DNA of 64,000 nt, from NCBI GenBank assembly GCA_031292625.1, contig JARLGU010000019.1, forward strand, positions 490,301-554,300. Direction: 5' to 3'. This DNA comes from Capsulimonadaceae bacterium (lineage in GTDB: Bacteria; Armatimonadota; Armatimonadia; Armatimonadales; Capsulimonadaceae). This document shows positions 1-10,393 of this stretch, piece by piece. Made by a program: the position numbers and the translations under genes. Numbering within the stretch: the first letter of the stretch is position 1; each line of letters begins with the position of its first letter. A model generated the notes under the pieces. It did not search any database and was not told the origin of the DNA. It saw only the letters and a program-made list of their open reading frames with translations.

Positions 1-886
1 GGCGGGACGCCTCCGCGAGATCGCAGTCGCCGCCCATCGCAGGGGGCGTCATCGTCTCCAAGCCGTCCGCGCCGCTTTCGACGACCAGATCCAGCATCGG
101 CATGAGGCCGCCGCAGAAATGGTTGACGACCTTAAGGCCGATGTCGTGGAACAGCTCGTTCTGCTGCTGATCGTACGGCAATCCAAACTCGCGGTAGAAC
201 GACGGACTGATCACCGTACTGCTGCCCGCGCCGCCGCCAACTTCCACCATATCGGATGGAATCCCCTCCCACATCCGGGTAACCTGCAGCGTCTTTTGGA
301 GAATGGCGTCAAGGTAATGGTGCAACAGGTCCGGGTTATCGCAGCCAAGCATGATCGCATCCTGAATTTCGTGAAGACAAGTAAAGCTCTGCCACGGACT
401 ACCCTGTCCAAAGCTAAAGGGATGGGAGCGAATGATCCCGCGATCGCCGAGGCGATCCTTGGCCTTCTGAATCTCCGAGAAATCGACGCTAACCGGCAAC
501 GGCTGGAATTCGTTCCACAGCTCAAAATCCGCCTCGTTCTTAATCAGGTGCTCGGTGACCCAACCTGTTATCCGATTGTAAGCGCCCTTGCTCTGCAGCG
601 TTCCCTTGGGAGTCGTGATCGTGCTCGCCCACGGATGGTTGCCATCGGCATCGACCGGAAACACCTTACGGTCTTCGACCCACCGGCTCAGGCTACGTTC
701 GTCGTAGCGGTACGTGGGGCTGACGTAGATCGCGAAATCCAAATCGAACATCTCGAACGCTTCCCACTGGTCGATGCCGTTGAGGAAGGTCTCTAAATAG
801 TAGTTCATCCAGCCGTGCACCTGACATGGCAGCCGATCCGGCCGTCCGTTCGCGAGGGCCGTCAACATTCGTTCGCGCGATGTCAT
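1..886 (-). CDS. URO-D superfamily protein (MtaA/CmuA-like), 3' end outside window
   Basis: Open frame from ATG at 886 running off the left edge (295 codons visible). It starts MTSRERMLTALANGRPDR, the usual opening of uroporphyrinogen-decarboxylase-superfamily proteins. The haem-pathway RQAGRY-type motif is not seen, so true haem synthesis is unlikely. A late NHFCGG stretch is the H-x-C-G type found in MtaA/CmuA zinc-dependent methyl transferases, so a methyl-transfer role is possible but inferred. AAAGGA lies 8 bases before the ATG and a TATAAT at 927-922 fits a -10. It is divergent from the AraC gene at 1016, which probably controls it. A paralogous module with the same three families sits at 25862-28917. 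Confidence 0.85.
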   Translation of the reverse strand, partial: MTSRERMLTALANGRPDRLPCQVHGWMNYYLETFLNGIDQWEAFEMFDLDFAIYVSPTYRYDERSLSRWVEDRKVFPVDADGNHPWASTITTPKGTLQSKGAYNRITGWVTEHLIKNEADFELWNEFQPLPVSVDFSEIQKAKDRLGDRGIIRSHPFSFGQGSPWQSFTCLHEIQDAIMLGCDNPDLLHHYLDAILQKTLQVTRMWEGIPSDMVEVGGGAGSSTVISPSFYREFGLPYDQQQNELFHDIGLKVVNHFCGGLMPMLDLVVESGADGLETMTPPAMGGDCDLAEASR

Positions 887-1015
887 AACTACAAATCCTT
901 TTGCGTTCGCAGATTGGCTTAATTATAGTGTGTGCATCCGCTGCGGACTTGCACGACTAGCGCGCATTATTGCACCATGATGATCTAGAGAGCTGGAATC
1001 GTGCGATAATGCTAT

Positions 1016-1873
1016 ATGCGAATGAAGCGACTGTACATCGACGAGTTTACGGAGGGGCGTCCCTTCCACGCCGCCGAGATCAACGGTCCGCGTGCGCCGG
1101 GAGGCGAGTTCCACGACCACGACTTTTACGAGGTCATGTACGTTCATCAGGGCCGGGTTCGCCACGTGCTACCCGACCGCGCCGACATACTCCAAACTGG
1201 CGACCTCGTCCTGGTTCGTCCCCAGGACGCGCATTCCGTTCGCAGCAAACCAGGCGAACCGGCGTTGATATTTAACGTCGCTTTTCCCGCGATTTCCTGG
1301 AGAGATTACTGCCGCTTGATCCGGATCGACGCGGACCGCCCATGGCCGTCGTCGGGCGTCGGTCCGCGACGAAGCGCGATCTCCCCACAGGCAATGCCAG
1401 CATGCGCGGACGCCTTCGAGCGAGTGCTTGAGGCGTATCGCGGAGAACCGAGCCATCTTCATTTGTGCGTCTTCTGGTGCAGCTTGCTCACCTGCATCGG
1501 CGGATACGAGTCTGAGGATCGTACGGCAGCTTCCAATGCCCCCGAATGGCTCAAGCAGGCATGCCGCGAAATGAGCGCGCCATCAAACCTGCAGGGCGGC
1601 ATCACTCGCCTCGTTGAACTGGCAGGCGTAAGCGGCGCGCACCTCTCGCGCTGCATGCGCGCCGCGATGGGAGTGACGCCCACGGACTACATCAACGAGC
1701 AACGCCTCCGCCGCTCCGCCGCGCTGCTTGTCTCGTCGCCCGCCGACATCACGGAGATCGCACTCGACTGCGGATACGATAACCTCTCGTACTTTTACCG
1801 CCTCTTCCGCGCACGATACGGCATGACTCCCAGAGCCTATCGCATGAAGAACAGCCGCTCGATCGTCCCGTAG
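1016..1873 (+). CDS. AraC-family transcriptional regulator with N-terminal cupin
   Basis: 285 aa. Residues about 30-100 form a cupin-like sensor (FHDHDFYEVMYVHQG, then GDLVLVRPQDAH). Residues about 185-280 hold the paired helix-turn-helix of AraC proteins, ending in the typical IALDCGYDNLSYFYRLFRARYGMTPRAYR region, so it should bind DNA and respond to a small, probably sugar-like ligand. GATAAT at 1005-1010 lies only five bases before the ATG and there is no ribosome binding site, so the mRNA may be leaderless; a second in-frame ATG at 1022 is an alternative. It is divergent from the URO-D gene and followed after 99 bp by a PhyH gene, its likely targets. Confidence 0.9.
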   Translation: MRMKRLYIDEFTEGRPFHAAEINGPRAPGGEFHDHDFYEVMYVHQGRVRHVLPDRADILQTGDLVLVRPQDAHSVRSKPGEPALIFNVAFPAISWRDYCRLIRIDADRPWPSSGVGPRRSAISPQAMPACADAFERVLEAYRGEPSHLHLCVFWCSLLTCIGGYESEDRTAASNAPEWLKQACREMSAPSNLQGGITRLVELAGVSGAHLSRCMRAAMGVTPTDYINEQRLRRSAALLVSSPADITEIALDCGYDNLSYFYRLFRARYGMTPRAYRMKNSRSIVP

Positions 1874-1972
1874 TGCCTCAGGGAAACGCAAGATTCCATC
1901 AAAGCAGTGCAAGACTCGCGTCCGCCGGCCGTGGTTAAATGACGCCCATCCGAAACCGCAAAGGAGTCTTAA

Positions 1973-2722
1973 ATGAGTATCGTTATCCAAAAAGCAAGAA
2001 GATTATCGACAGAACAGGTGAGCCAGTACGAGAACGACGGCTACACGCTTTACAACGCGCCCGTCTTCGCGCCGGACGAATTCGCACGGCTCAAGGCGAT
2101 CTTCGAGGAGGATCTCGCCCGCTACGGCGACGAGGACCTGGACAGGATCCACTTCCGCGACAAACGGTTACTCCCGTTCTTGCTCAGCGATGCGGTGCTG
2201 GATCTTGTAGAACCTTTGGCCGGTCCCAATATCGGTCTCTGGAGCAGTCACTTCATCTCAAAAGCGCCGCGCACGGGAAAGGCGACGCCCTGGCACGAGG
2301 ATTCGGCGTACTGGAACGGCCGCATATCGACCATGGCGGGAATCTGCACCGTCTGGCTCGCGATCGATGAAGCGACGCCGGAAAACGGCAGCATGGCCGT
2401 GATCCCCGGAACGCATAGAAACGGCTTCTCGCAATACGCGCCCGTTGACACGGCAGAGAACATTTTTGGCAGCGAGATCAAGCCGGAATTGATCGATGAG
2501 TCAAAGGCTGTATATTTCTCGTTGAAACCCAACGAGTGCAGTCTGCACGAAGCGCGAATCATCCACGGCGCGAAAGCCAACACATCCGGCAAGCGCCGCG
2601 CAGGATACACGATGCGCTATTTCCCGACGTCAAGCAAGGTCTTTCCCGAGAAGAACCAGGGGCATCATCTCTGGCTTGCACGCGGCCGCGATCTCGCAGG
2701 AAACGTTTACATGAACGGTTGA
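1973..2722 (+). CDS. Phytanoyl-CoA dioxygenase (PhyH) family protein
   Basis: 249 aa, Fe(II)/2-oxoglutarate dioxygenase fold. The iron triad is visible: H108 and D110 in WHED, then H198 in IIHGA. An arginine at about 209 should bind 2-oxoglutarate. The GTHR and PENGSM segments are typical of PhyH proteins that hydroxylate small molecules. The substrate cannot be told from sequence; the association with AraC and URO-D genes suggests a step in use of a modified sugar or methylated compound (inference). An AAAGGAG ribosome binding site lies 6 bases before the ATG. Probably co-transcribed with or controlled by the AraC gene upstream; convergent with the LacI gene that follows. Confidence 0.88.
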   Translation: MSIVIQKARRLSTEQVSQYENDGYTLYNAPVFAPDEFARLKAIFEEDLARYGDEDLDRIHFRDKRLLPFLLSDAVLDLVEPLAGPNIGLWSSHFISKAPRTGKATPWHEDSAYWNGRISTMAGICTVWLAIDEATPENGSMAVIPGTHRNGFSQYAPVDTAENIFGSEIKPELIDESKAVYFSLKPNECSLHEARIIHGAKANTSGKRRAGYTMRYFPTSSKVFPEKNQGHHLWLARGRDLAGNVYMNG

Positions 2723-2773
2723 CGGAAGACGCCGCGCAAATCGGGCCTGTCCGGATGGCGTTCTTCGCGAACG

Positions 2774-3865
2774 TCACCCGTTGGCAGGCTCGATAGCGGC
2801 GGTTGAGGAGCGAACCATGAGTTCGCCGACATAAGCGATGTCGCGGCGGTGGATCCCGGCGGCGAAAGAGCCGTCCGTGGAGGCCTGGTCGTGCATGGAG
2901 TAGAGCTGAGCGATGGCGCTGGTCGCGATCTGCAGCATCGGCGGACGGATGGTCGTCAACGGCGGCGCAAGAGCCTCGGCTCCGCCTGGCGAATCGCCAA
3001 ACGTCACCACGGACACCTGCCTGGGCACCGAAAGTCCGCGCGCGAGGACCGCTTGCAGGAGAAATGTGGCGACGGACTCGTTAAAACAAACGAACGCCGT
3101 CACTTTTCCGGCATCGATCAGCGCATCCGCCATCTTGTGCACCTGCTCGCGGAACGATAGGTTGCGAAATGTGTCGTAGGGCGCCGGGACGCAGAAATCG
3201 GCAGGCGTGCCGTGATCGACCCACGATGATTGGAGGCCCTGCCAGCGTTGACGCGTGACGCGAGCGCGCGGCTTGGCGCTTGGACCGACAAACGCGACGT
3301 GACGATGACCGAGGCTCCACAGATGATCCCCAAGGCTTCGTCCAGCCGCAAAGTTGTCGAGGTGTACGGTCACCATTTCGCGCGGGGATTCGTCGGCCTC
3401 GCCGAGCATCACGGTCGGGATCGTCGCCGCGGCCGCCGAGCGGGGGAGAAGCGTATCGCCGAGTACGATGAGGCCCATCAGAGCGAGCATATCGAGCTTG
3501 GGCAAGTCCGCCTCGGTGAGCATCCGGAAGCCGTAGTCGTAATCATCGCCGGCGGCGGGCGTTTGCTGAGCCGCATGACGCGTCAACGCCTTCTGGAGCG
3601 CGTTGAGTGCAATTGCGCCCGTTGCGTCCATATCGGGCGACCAGATGCCAATAAACTGCTCGACGCGTTGACGCCTCAGACGACGGCTCCCGCGAGGCCG
3701 TCCTGAACGAACTGGCGTGTAGTTCAGCTGTTCCGCAACGCGGAGAACTCTCTCGCGCGTATCCTTACTGACGAACGTCCCGTTATCTCTTCCGCTGAGC
3801 ACGGTTGACACCACGCTCGGTGAGACTCCCGTCTGATCGGCAATGTCCTTGAGGGTGACAGGCAT
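2774..3865 (-). CDS. LacI-family transcriptional regulator
   Basis: 363 aa. Residues 3-60 are a LacI helix-turn-helix (VTLKDIADQTGVSPSVVSTVLSG) with hinge helix. The rest is a periplasmic-binding-protein-like sensor (SLGDHLWSLGHRHVAFVG, then VSVVTFGDS). It should repress carbohydrate genes and release on sugar binding. GGAAGGAAG precedes the ATG. It is divergent from the secreted beta-propeller gene at 4060, and the 194-bp gap holds an AAGCGCTT palindrome, the likely operator. A basic stretch (RPRGSRRLRRQR) separates DNA-binding and sensor parts and makes the linker longer than in LacI itself. Confidence 0.92.
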   Translation of the reverse strand: MPVTLKDIADQTGVSPSVVSTVLSGRDNGTFVSKDTRERVLRVAEQLNYTPVRSGRPRGSRRLRRQRVEQFIGIWSPDMDATGAIALNALQKALTRHAAQQTPAAGDDYDYGFRMLTEADLPKLDMLALMGLIVLGDTLLPRSAAAATIPTVMLGEADESPREMVTVHLDNFAAGRSLGDHLWSLGHRHVAFVGPSAKPRARVTRQRWQGLQSSWVDHGTPADFCVPAPYDTFRNLSFREQVHKMADALIDAGKVTAFVCFNESVATFLLQAVLARGLSVPRQVSVVTFGDSPGGAEALAPPLTTIRPPMLQIATSAIAQLYSMHDQASTDGSFAAGIHRRDIAYVGELMVRSSTAAIEPANG

Positions 3866-3951
3866 GCCAGCTTCCTTCCGGCCAAAGTAAAATCATTGCT
3901 GTTTATCCATTATTCATCAGATTCGTCGCAAAAGTCAACAAGACAGGCCAG

Positions 3952-3963
3952 TAAAGCGCTTAT
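3952..3963. promoter_or_regulatory. Candidate LacI-family operator
   Basis: The stretch TAAAGCGCTTAT contains the perfect 8-bp palindrome AAGCGCTT centred on CG, as in many LacI-family operators. It lies 86 bp upstream of the divergent LacI gene and 96 bp upstream of the propeller gene, so one bound regulator could control both. Assignment is by position and shape only. Confidence 0.45.
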
Positions 3964-4059
3964 GGGTAATCCAAACGATCGCTTGCCACGGGACGAGTTT
4001 GGCCACAATCGCTTGGAGACGAGGTATAACTACCTACGATCGACCGGCTAATTATCCTC

Positions 4060-6414
4060 ATGGGGCTCGTATTTCGCAATTCTCTTCGTTATTCCGCGCT
4101 GCTCGCGGGGCTTCTTCTCACATCGACACACGCGGGATTGGCTAAAGGAGCTGCCGTGCGCGCCGTCGGGCATAATAGCCTGTCGCGCCAACCGCATCCC
4201 GCACCGGCGCCGCCTGCCGCGACCATCGAGTTCACGCTTGTTGACGAAGGGCGAGTCTCCCTTAACATCTACAATTCAGACGGACGAATCGTTCGCGAAC
4301 TCATGCACGCCACGCCGCGACCGGCGGGTTCCTTCCGGATTCCGTGGGATGGCAGGGATTTTGCGGACCGTCCCCTACCCCCAGGCGAGTACACCTGGAA
4401 ACTGCTTTCCACACGCGGCCTGCACGCTCACTTCGTGACCGCCCTCGGAACCAGCCCAAACCCGGCTTGGGAGTTATGGCCTGGCAACTACGGCGGCATA
4501 TTCGCCTTGTGCTACGATGGCGGGTCGTTGTTCTTCGGCAGCTATGGCGCGGGCACGATTGCGCTGGTGAAGCAAAGCCTTTCTGGAAAGCGCGACTGGG
4601 TCGTGCCGACGGCGTTCGAGCCCTGGCAGGGTCCGATCGCGCTCGCCCGCACATCCGACAAGCTCTATTCGCTCCAGCCAAACGGCATGGTCTACCGGCT
4701 CGATGCCGATACGTCCGAAATGCTCGGGCGGTTCGATGTGCGCTGGCGAGATGACAAGGGCGCAACGAAAAGCTCGGTCAGTCCGCGTGCGCGCGCGGAC
4801 CTCCGGCCGCAGCTTTCTCCTTACAGCCAGCCGGCGGACATGGCATGTTTCGGCGACCAAATCGCGATCAGCGATTACGTTCACGATGAAATCCGCTGGT
4901 ACCAGGCATCCACCGGTCTGCAACTCGACAAGGTCACGATCCTGCGCCCGCTCGGCATCGCATTCGCCAAGGATGGGAAGCTCTTAGTGATCACCGACGG
5001 TACGATTGCCCAGCTGTCTCCGATCAGCAAAAAACTCCAGCCGGTCGTCACCGGCATCCCGGATGCTTACCGTATTGCGGTCGATACGAGCAGCGGCGAT
5101 ATGCTGATCGGCGAACAAGGCGCTTCGCAGCAGGTCCTTCGCTACTCGATAGACGGCAAGCTGGTCAAAACCTATGGCGCGCGCGGCGGACGACGGCCGG
5201 GACGTTACAATCCGGCCGACTTTTGCAATATAACATCGATCACGCCGGATGCTTCGGCGGGCTTCTGCGTCGCGGAAGCGTCCGCCCCTCGCCGCATCGC
5301 CCGTTTCGATTTCAACGGAAACCTCGTACACGAATGGATCGGTCCGCAGCCGCCCGAACCCTTCGCGGTTATAGACGCCGACGATCCCACGTCCGCTTGG
5401 GGCGAAAGCTCGGAGGCGCGTCTGCTGCACTATCGCCTCGACCTCAAGTCGCAATCGTGGACGATCGAGGACGTTTACGATATTCCGCAGGTTGCCGCCG
5501 AGCGGCAACGCCAACAGCCTAGCGGTCCGCGTCACTGGCTCGTCCGCCGCCACGGCGACAACACCTATCTCTGCACCGACCGTCCGCTGCGCATCCTGCG
5601 CGTCGATGAGCTACAGGGCCGGCTTATCCCCATGGTCGCGGTGATGACCGTCGACCCCGTTTCAGACATCAAAGGGACGGCAATCGGCCTCTCCAATAAC
5701 CACGCGTCGCATGCTCGCATACTCTGGACAGACCTGAACGGCGACGGAACCATCGATGCTCAAGAGGTCGTGCCCGCTGACGGCGATGCATGGACGGCGA
5801 CATCGCCCGTTGCCATCGATCGCGATCTCGGTTTATGCGCAACCGCCGGTGAAACCGCGCATAAACTCACGGTAAAGGATTGGTCTGCCTCCGGCGCTCC
5901 CGAGTACGGCCCCGAAAAGACGGTCACATTTGATCGCGGCGATGAACCCGAACTGAAGCTGATCGACACGGAGTTCGACGCATCGGGCGAGATCTGGTCG
6001 CTCTGCGCGGCCGATGTCGGAGGCGGACACGTGCTCAGGGGATTGGTCAAATGGATGCCGGACGGGAAGATTCGCTTCGCGGCGGGAGTGACCCAAGAGT
6101 ACGCTCGCATGGACGAGCTTGTCGGCATCGCACACGGCTGCATCGCGGTCGCGGACCCCGCCGAGGGCGACGTGGACGTGTGGGACCCTGACGGCCTCTG
6201 GGTGGGCCAATTTCTCGAACAGCCCGATCTCTCCGCCGCCCCCCGGACCGCTTATCGCCTACCCGACCGAACCGCGAGCGGCTCGGTCTACACAGACCCG
6301 CGCTCGGAGGACGTCTACTTCGTCGCGCAGGGGATCAACAACAACCCGGTGCTCCGAATCGGCGGTTGGACCGGCTGGGAGCGGCACTCAGGCGGGATAT
6401 CGCTGCGCAAGTAA
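4060..6414 (+). CDS. Secreted beta-propeller protein with N-terminal FlgD-Ig-like domain
   Basis: 784 aa. Residues 1-30 form a signal peptide (basic start, hydrophobic core, cleavage near STHAGLAKG). Residues about 55-115 match a FlgD-type Ig fold (NIYNSDGRIVRELM, then WDGRDFADRPLPPGEYTW), often seen in bacterial surface and secreted enzymes. The remainder has NHL/propeller-like repeats (GIAFAKDGKLLVITDG; YRIAVDTSSGDMLIGEQG) and an EF-hand-like LWTDLNGDGTIDAQEVV calcium or dockerin-like loop near residue 560. No catalytic motif is recognised, so it may be a sugar-binding or lyase-like protein. Divergent from the LacI regulator, its likely controller. There is no clear ribosome binding site at the ATG, so the start is uncertain. 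Confidence 0.75.
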   Translation: MGLVFRNSLRYSALLAGLLLTSTHAGLAKGAAVRAVGHNSLSRQPHPAPAPPAATIEFTLVDEGRVSLNIYNSDGRIVRELMHATPRPAGSFRIPWDGRDFADRPLPPGEYTWKLLSTRGLHAHFVTALGTSPNPAWELWPGNYGGIFALCYDGGSLFFGSYGAGTIALVKQSLSGKRDWVVPTAFEPWQGPIALARTSDKLYSLQPNGMVYRLDADTSEMLGRFDVRWRDDKGATKSSVSPRARADLRPQLSPYSQPADMACFGDQIAISDYVHDEIRWYQASTGLQLDKVTILRPLGIAFAKDGKLLVITDGTIAQLSPISKKLQPVVTGIPDAYRIAVDTSSGDMLIGEQGASQQVLRYSIDGKLVKTYGARGGRRPGRYNPADFCNITSITPDASAGFCVAEASAPRRIARFDFNGNLVHEWIGPQPPEPFAVIDADDPTSAWGESSEARLLHYRLDLKSQSWTIEDVYDIPQVAAERQRQQPSGPRHWLVRRHGDNTYLCTDRPLRILRVDELQGRLIPMVAVMTVDPVSDIKGTAIGLSNNHASHARILWTDLNGDGTIDAQEVVPADGDAWTATSPVAIDRDLGLCATAGETAHKLTVKDWSASGAPEYGPEKTVTFDRGDEPELKLIDTEFDASGEIWSLCAADVGGGHVLRGLVKWMPDGKIRFAAGVTQEYARMDELVGIAHGCIAVADPAEGDVDVWDPDGLWVGQFLEQPDLSAAPRTAYRLPDRTASGSVYTDPRSEDVYFVAQGINNNPVLRIGGWTGWERHSGGISLRK

Positions 6415-6433
6415 GCGCGGCGGGCAAGAACTG

Positions 6434-7396
6434 CTACATGATGCTGAACGTCGCCGCAGCTCCGCTATACTGCGTACCGGCCGCTTCGCCATAGGTTGCG
6501 CTTCCCGCGTAAGATGACGACGCCGGCGAGTATCCGGCGGAGACCAGCGCCGGCGAAAGCCATTTCACATGGCCATCGCCGAGGATAAAATTCGATCCGC
6601 CAGAGTGCCGTCCCGCCGTTGACGTAAAGAGCGGCACTGTAATCGTGATATATCCCGCATTCGCGACAGCGGAGTCGTTCGAGTTCTGCATCACGCCAGT
6701 CGCGTAGCGGAGTACATCCGTCGCGGTCGTCGTAGGGTAAGTGCCCGCCCCCTGCAATTCGTACTGCTGCCCCCCGATCCCATGCCCTGCCGGAGAGTTC
6801 GACGACATCCCATTCGACGCCAGGCAAATGTCCGGCCTCGGCGTAACGGTGTAGCAACTTCCGTACAACGGTCCGGACGCAAGTGAATAAGCTGGCGACG
6901 AAGGCTGCCCGTTGTTGGCGACCTCGAACAGAATTACCGTCTTACCTGGAGCAGTGAACTTGCCGAGGTTCACTCCCGCCGGCGTGTAGGGAGAAGCTGA
7001 GCCGTTGAGGACGACGCAGTTAGCATTGTAGCCGAACGAGACGATCGAACCAACATTGGACGTAATATCGTCGGGACAGAGGAAAGCCTGTGTACTCTTG
7101 ACATAGGGATAAATCTGCCCCGCCCACCCACAGCCTTGACCAAACCAATTGACGCCTCCGCCGGATGGTTCGGTTTCGTCATAATCCTGCGTATACTGCA
7201 CGATCGCGAGGCCGAGTTGCTTTGCGTTGCTCAGGCAGGCCGTTTGCCTCGCCTTTTCCCGCGCTGTCGCGAAAACAGGAAAGAGAATTGCCGCAAGAAT
7301 TGAGATAATTGCGATCACAACAAGAAGTTCAATAAGAGTGAATGCGCCATAGCTCTTGGCGCGAGCCTGCATCGATAATGTTCGTATTGTTGCCAT
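6434..7396 (-). CDS. DUF1559-type pseudopilin (type II prepilin-like)
   Basis: 320 aa from the ATG at 7396, chosen because AAGGAG precedes it; the longer open frame overlaps the xylanase gene. The N-terminus carries a prepilin signal, [20 protein letters not shown], whose glutamate five residues after the cleavage site and long hydrophobic helix are as in type II pseudopilins. [19 protein letters not shown] and a late [10 protein letters not shown] follow, the H-x9-DG tail of the DUF1559 family. Such proteins are abundant in Planctomycetota and Armatimonadota and are presumed cell-surface fibres or adhesins. It starts 51 bp after the GH10 stop, in the same operon. Confidence 0.88.
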   Translation of the reverse strand: MATIRTLSMQARAKSYGAFTLIELLVVIAIISILAAILFPVFATAREKARQTACLSNAKQLGLAIVQYTQDYDETEPSGGGVNWFGQGCGWAGQIYPYVKSTQAFLCPDDITSNVGSIVSFGYNANCVVLNGSASPYTPAGVNLGKFTAPGKTVILFEVANNGQPSSPAYSLASGPLYGSCYTVTPRPDICLASNGMSSNSPAGHGIGGQQYELQGAGTYPTTTATDVLRYATGVMQNSNDSAVANAGYITITVPLFTSTAGRHSGGSNFILGDGHVKWLSPALVSAGYSPASSSYAGSATYGEAAGTQYSGAAATFSIM

Positions 7397-7446
7397 TTTC
7401 TCGCTCCTTGTACGCAGCGGCGTCCCACAGCCCCTGCTCATCCAAT

Positions 7447-9258
7447 TCAGTCGAGCACGATCGTCGCCGTCGAGCCGGCCTCCCCCGTAACAACCTGACG
7501 TGTGCGTGACTTGCCCTTGTACGTTACAGTCACCTCGTATGTGCCCTGGTATCCACGGAACGCATATCGCCCTTTTGCGTCGCTGTTTCCACTTGCGTTC
7601 GTCCACCACTTGTTGTAAACGAGGTCCATGTACGCCTTGCCCGACGGCTTCAGCGTCCAATCCTTGTTGTAGATTGGGGCGTCATGCAGCCAGTGCGAGC
7701 CATCCCAAAACCCCCACATGACGAACCCAGTGACCGCCGGATTGCTGAAGCAAAGTGTCAGGTAATCGCGCGTATAGTCCGCCTCTAGGTCCTTGTCCGT
7801 CGTCTTTAAGTCGTATTCAGTTACCCGAATCGGCAAGTGGAACTTAGCGTACTGATTCAGCGATGCTGTCAGCTGATCCGGGGACGGAAGCGAAAGAGGG
7901 TTCATATGGCTTTCAAGCCCAATCCCGCCGAGCGGCGCGCCATCCTTGAGCAAAGCGTCGATTTCGCCGATCACTGCATCGACTCGTGCGTCCGATGTCT
8001 GACCGTAAACGCTTCCATCTTCATTAATAAAAAGCGTCGCGGAAGGGTCCACGGAATGCGCAACGCGATACCAATGACTCAATGCGCCGGATCCCAAAAT
8101 ATCCTGGAAGACATGGTTCACAACCGGTTCGTTGACGACATCCCACTCCGGACACTTTCCCTTCAGAACGGTCATCTCATCGACGATGTGCTTATCGATC
8201 GTATCGGAGAGCCAACGAGCAGCCGCGTCTTTCCCGCCAGAGGCGAGTTGCGCCTCGTAATCCGCGCGCAGTTGCTTGGATTGGTACGTCCATGAGGGCC
8301 AAACAAGATTGTGGCCACGTGAGATGATGCCATGTGCATTGAGCCAATCGACCGTGCCAACGCCGCCGGCCGGATTGCGGCTCCACGATGGCCATTTTAG
8401 CGCTCCTTCGTCGGTGGCGATCGAGAAGAGCGACGCAACCTTGGTCCGGTAAGTTTCACTGTCCACATCCGCGGCCCGCAAGAGCCGGCCGTCGACGCAT
8501 GTGCCGAATGGAAACGCGTGGCGCTGCATCTTCGCAACGACGGCCGCCCCTCTCAACGGGGAACCTTTTGCGTTGACCACCTTGACGACGACATCTGTCG
8601 TGCGATACCGCTCGATGTTGGCATCCGCCGCGCGCCTCCAGGCTGCATTCGGATCGCGACCGGCATAGCTCAGTTTCGTCGAGGGCAGGCTATCAAGGTC
8701 CACGGCCGTTCCATAGTCGACCACGCTAACGCCGCCTATGTCGATGACCTGAGGCGCATAGGCCAGGTGAAACGAAATCCCAGCCTCGCCGGCCGCAAAC
8801 GTTCCCGGCGATACGAAAGGGACATCGATACGCGTCCACTTGCCTGGCGGCGAGAACAACGCTTGCCCCAGCTTATCGTAGTCTCCCGACGCCTTCTGAA
8901 AGAACGCGCCGATCCGGGCGCTGCCGTCCTGAGGACGCTCCGCCTGCACCCAGAAGCTGAAGAGAATTACGTCGCCCTTCTGCACCGGACGCGTCGTAAG
9001 CTGCTCGACACGAACGTCCCAGGTTTCCATCGATCCGTGCCCGCAAGTGCACCGAAGGGCACTGTCGAACGTCTGACCAGCAACGGAGATGACTTCCGCC
9101 TTCGAATCAGCGCCGCCACGGAATCCAAGGACGGCCGCCTTGTTGGTCTGCAACAGATCCGTCCCCGCCGGCAGCGGAAGCGGCGCGGCATGCGTCAGAA
9201 CCGATGGCAGAAACATTGCCACAAATGCCGGCAATAGATATTTATAGATAGCAATCAT
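7447..9258 (-). CDS. Secreted GH10 endo-1,4-beta-xylanase
   Basis: 603 aa. There is a signal peptide at residues 1-25 and a beta-sandwich carbohydrate-binding-like domain at about 35-185. The GH10 barrel spans about 240-550: NLVW near 318, the acid/base E377 in WDVVNEP and the nucleophile E481 in VTEYDL are all present, so it should be active on xylan-type chains. A C-terminal carboxypeptidase-regulatory-like module (about 555-603, [17 protein letters not shown]) may anchor or bind sugar. It lies 43 bp after a LacI gene and before a pseudopilin, forming a three-gene operon likely repressed by that LacI protein. Confidence 0.93.
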   Translation of the reverse strand: MIAIYKYLLPAFVAMFLPSVLTHAAPLPLPAGTDLLQTNKAAVLGFRGGADSKAEVISVAGQTFDSALRCTCGHGSMETWDVRVEQLTTRPVQKGDVILFSFWVQAERPQDGSARIGAFFQKASGDYDKLGQALFSPPGKWTRIDVPFVSPGTFAAGEAGISFHLAYAPQVIDIGGVSVVDYGTAVDLDSLPSTKLSYAGRDPNAAWRRAADANIERYRTTDVVVKVVNAKGSPLRGAAVVAKMQRHAFPFGTCVDGRLLRAADVDSETYRTKVASLFSIATDEGALKWPSWSRNPAGGVGTVDWLNAHGIISRGHNLVWPSWTYQSKQLRADYEAQLASGGKDAAARWLSDTIDKHIVDEMTVLKGKCPEWDVVNEPVVNHVFQDILGSGALSHWYRVAHSVDPSATLFINEDGSVYGQTSDARVDAVIGEIDALLKDGAPLGGIGLESHMNPLSLPSPDQLTASLNQYAKFHLPIRVTEYDLKTTDKDLEADYTRDYLTLCFSNPAVTGFVMWGFWDGSHWLHDAPIYNKDWTLKPSGKAYMDLVYNKWWTNASGNSDAKGRYAFRGYQGTYEVTVTYKGKSRTRQVVTGEAGSTATIVLD

Positions 9259-9301
9259 CGCAAAACCTCATATAACACGTATCAGAGAGCCTATCACGGG
9301 A

Positions 9302-10378
9302 CTATTGCGGTGGCGCAGTGCTTTGGCGCACGACCAGGTCACTCACTCCGACCATCCGGCGGCACTCCGCGAACGGAAGACCTGCCATCATATCGAGTAA
9401 GGCCTCCGCTCCGGCGCGCCCGATAGCTTCCAATGGAACGTCCACCGTCGTCAGCCCCGCGGCAGCCGCCCGAGGCTGATTGTCCACTCCGACCACGGAC
9501 AAATCTTCCGGTATCCTCAGGCGCCGCGACGTGGCAGCCTGCATCAGCCCGATCGCGATCCGGTCGTTGGCGCAAAACACCGCGGTTGGCGGCTCAGGCA
9601 AGCTCAGCCATGCGTCGAGCACCGCCAGAGCTCGTTCGACGGAGATTGACCACCCTCCGCCAGTGCGCTCCAACCGCGGATCGTAAGCGCCGCGCTGGCG
9701 CATCCAGTCGATATAATGCCGCCGCCGCCAAATTGCGAAGTCGTGCAGGTGACTTGCCTGACAGTCGCCATGCGGATCGTCGTCGACGCCGCCAGATAGA
9801 TGCGCGATCCGCCGGTGCCCGAGTCCCCACAGATGCTCGAGGGCGAGCCGCACGACATCCGCCTCGGATGCGCATGCGGCGCCGCAGCCATCCGGCAGGG
9901 CGCGGTAGCGTTCGAGAACGACGATCGGCAGCCCCGCGCGCGCAATCTTTTCCGGACGGTCGTCGGTAATACTCGCCCCCATTAAGACACCGTCTACGCG
10001 GCCATCGATAATGGCGCTGTAGCCGGTCGACTTGCGAATCGACGACGGATAGGTGAGAAGCATGACATCACGTTCATTCAGGACGGATTGGATGCCATGA
10101 TTGAGGCGGAAGTAATACAAGTCGTCCGCCAGCGTATTGTACGGGAGCACATCCCATGTCACGACCCCAATCGTGTTGGTGGACCGGTCGCTCGACCCGC
10201 GCGCGGCGGCGCTCGGGCTGTAATGGAGCTCGGCAATCGCTCGGGTGATCCGATCCGCAGTCTGCATCGAGCAAACGGTTCGCCGTCCGCGCACATAGGC
10301 GGAGACGGTGCTCACGGAGACGCCGGCTGCTGTGGCAACATCGTTAATCGTCGACTTTCGGTACTTTCGGAGCTCCAT
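9302..10378 (-). CDS. LacI-family transcriptional regulator of the xylanase operon
   Basis: 358 aa. Helix-turn-helix at residues 9-35 (TINDVATAAGVSVSTVSAYVRG), then the sugar-binding-protein-like sensor (ALEHLWGLGHRRIAHLSGG; SVVGVDNQPRAAAAGLTTVDVP). First gene of an operon with the GH10 xylanase and a pseudopilin. Its promoter (TTGACA, 17 bases, TAGAAT, minus strand at 10444-10416) is overlapped by a perfect 10-bp inverted repeat, which suggests autorepression. The ligand is probably a xylo-oligosaccharide, judged by context only. Confidence 0.92.
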   Translation of the reverse strand: MELRKYRKSTINDVATAAGVSVSTVSAYVRGRRTVCSMQTADRITRAIAELHYSPSAAARGSSDRSTNTIGVVTWDVLPYNTLADDLYYFRLNHGIQSVLNERDVMLLTYPSSIRKSTGYSAIIDGRVDGVLMGASITDDRPEKIARAGLPIVVLERYRALPDGCGAACASEADVVRLALEHLWGLGHRRIAHLSGGVDDDPHGDCQASHLHDFAIWRRRHYIDWMRQRGAYDPRLERTGGGWSISVERALAVLDAWLSLPEPPTAVFCANDRIAIGLMQAATSRRLRIPEDLSVVGVDNQPRAAAAGLTTVDVPLEAIGRAGAEALLDMMAGLPFAECRRMVGVSDLVVRQSTAPPQ

Positions 10379-10393
10379 AGTCTAACCGCGCCT